From: Bacteroidota bacterium
Lineage (GTDB): Bacteria > Bacteroidota > Bacteroidia > B-17B0 > Aurantibacillaceae
Assembly (NCBI GenBank): GCA_029237825.1
Contig: JAQZBQ010000017.1
Location: 1 to 52,420, forward strand
DNA: 52,420 nucleotides
Direction of reading: 5' to 3'
Part shown: one piece after another, positions 52,401 to 52,420 of the stretch
Layout of the letters: every line of letters starts with the position of its first letter
Numbering within the stretch: the first letter of the stretch is position 1
Notes under the pieces: model-generated
What the model was told of the DNA's origin: nothing
Databases searched by the model: none
The model's input: the letters and a program-made list of their open reading frames with translations, nothing else
Translations under genes and position numbers: made by a program

Positions 52401-52420
52401 CTGATCCTTCTAATGGCTGT
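49415..52420 (+). CDS. Giant secreted repeat protein (adhesin-like), open at the window end
   Basis: An uninterrupted frame from ATG 49415 to the window edge, 1002 codons with no stop. A signal peptide ends at residue 19 (LVSFSQ). A CUB-like domain (about 28-140, with a pair of cysteines and FDYLTIGNG) is followed by a cysteine-rich beta domain (about 150-310, DDFDYALYGP and VTAGQTYKLLVNNW), an Ig-like domain (about 315-390) and at least eight repeats of 75-81 residues. It is likely a surface adhesin or gliding factor. The C-terminus is missing, so a T9SS sorting domain is expected but not shown. The frame is easy to miss because it has no stop here. Confidence 0.9.
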   Translation, partial: MKKIFILTFYLSSLVSFSQTFILPSSGVQSTFSGGCPVGTCSGTLLDPGGTGNYSNNINQIYQTFCPSTPGNCLQVTFTSFNTESGFDYLTIGNGPAQNSAVFVGAPANASGQIMGTPAVPFSYTSNNSSGCLTFRFRSDFINTRSGFTASLSCVPCAAALPSGNSDACASTFICSNLGINDVSNGPGINPTEGCGGSSCVTGENYSNWYTFSVASSGSLTFTVDPNSNGDDFDYALYGPNVACGGLGAPIRCSYAANTGNTGLGNGASDVSEDVNGNGWTSPLNVTAGQTYKLLVNNWTAGGFGFNLLFGGTAGIGTLPPAVASTSICNGSSTVLTATPVASGGTFTWTPGAINSESITVSPTTTTSYSVAYSMSGCTSTVAVATVTVNNVPTANAGPGTTLTCANPTATLSGSGGGTYAWSGPGITGGGSTANPTINAPGDYSLSVTSSGCTSTISTVSIGQNIAPPVATASNSGTLTCSVPTVTLTGGPASGVSYQWSGPGFSGGTTSQNAVATAAGNYTLTVTDSNNGCSSSTVTTVTQNTTPPVVTASNSTTLTCTTTTAVLSGTGGGTYSWSGPGILSGGNTASPTVNVGGSYTVLVTAANGCTATANTTIIENKTAPVAGASNSSGLTCAITSATLTGSGGGSYVWTGPGIISGASTANPVVNMPGMYSVVVTAANGCTATANTTVSQNTTAPTAGASNSATLTCTAPTATLTGTGGGSYNWTGPGVVSGGTTANPVVNAPGTYSVVVTAANGCTASATTTLTQNASLPVATASNSTILTCTTNTVLLSGGPSSGVSYQWSGPGFSGGTTSQDAIATAPGSYTLVVTNSVNSCTASATTVVSQNTTVPASTATASGDLTCSNSTVTLNSTASSMNYTWTAPAGGVLGSSNSQSTTASGAGGTYSLLVQDPNNGCTYTTTVSVIQNTVIPSGVSAGSNQTLTCNSPTVTLTGSVSSPTNAVVDWGTSVCGTQTTVVTEACAAGIYTLTATDPSNGC
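50585..52420 (+). repeat. At least eight Cys-paired Ig-like repeats of two subtypes
   Basis: Repeat boundaries, set at QN or EN codons, are about 50585-50809 (75 aa), 50810-51046 (79), 51047-51274 (76), 51275-51502 (76), 51503-51730 (76), 51731-51967 (79), 51968-52210 (81) and 52211 onward. Each begins with an LTC motif and ends after a second cysteine (NGC or equivalent). Repeats 1, 3, 4 and 5 are GGG(T/S)Y-type; 2 and 6 are GVSYQWSGPGF-type; 7 and 8 are divergent. Confidence 0.85.

Noticed and set aside
50585-52420. Regular spacing could suggest a CRISPR array
   Set aside because: Units are 225-243 bp, in frame and protein-coding, with no short identical repeats or spacers.

Overview
The window is chromosomal DNA of a low-GC member of the phylum Bacteroidota; I cannot place it more finely. 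The evidence is a fused MurF-alanine racemase, an S46 dipeptidyl peptidase, a CarboxypepD-plug TonB receptor, a secreted giant with a gliding-associated (CHU_C, type B) sorting domain, a TIGR02757 protein, a TPR/PD40/OmpA protein, and promoter boxes of the Bacteroidota TAnnTTTG type. No tRNA, rRNA, insertion sequence, prophage or CRISPR array was seen.

Layout. 1-36 is the 5' tip of rpsF on the minus strand, followed by about 345 bp of regulatory-looking DNA with three tandem 11-bp repeats. 0.4-11.1 kb holds a lytic transglycosylase-like protein, an OmpR-type regulator with its kinase, a hotdog thioesterase, an S46 peptidase, a YvlD-type membrane protein with a TPR/SpoIIE phosphatase, and a second kinase/regulator pair. 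11.2-17.3 kb holds murF-alr, overlapped by a cytochrome c/copper-monooxygenase-like lipoprotein, then rsmI and a glycosyltransferase. 17.3-20.5 kb (minus) is a BI-1 protein and a TonB receptor. 20.5-23.0 kb is dprA and a halogenase-like flavoprotein. 23.0-27.2 kb (minus) is a 1391-residue T9SS-type cargo.

27.4-37.9 kb is ten plus-strand genes with almost no spacing: a class A penicillin-binding protein, an acyltransferase, the two subunits of a 3-oxoacid CoA-transferase split by a small lipoprotein gene, two paralogous GT-C-like membrane proteins, two polyprenol-phosphate-type GT2 enzymes and a DUF2304 partner. It faces a third GT-C-like protein, wecB and radC on the minus strand. The set looks like a surface-glycan module: sugars would be loaded on a lipid carrier inside and transferred outside by the GT-C enzymes. 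The substrate is unknown.

41.3-43.4 kb is an MFS transporter and a TIGR02757 gene. 43.4-48.8 kb (minus) is a PorE-like OmpA protein, then a three-gene operon of a flippase-like protein, a processive-type GT2 and an orphan OppC-type permease, all with non-ATG starts. 49.0 kb to the end holds a small secreted protein and a giant open-ended surface protein (start 49415, no stop in the window) built from Cys-paired repeats of 75-81 residues.

The most unusual points are the ten-gene envelope operon with its shared beta-sandwich domain, the flippase/GT2/permease operon, the two-subtype repeat array of the giant protein, and an 82-nt structured intergenic element at 15047-15128.
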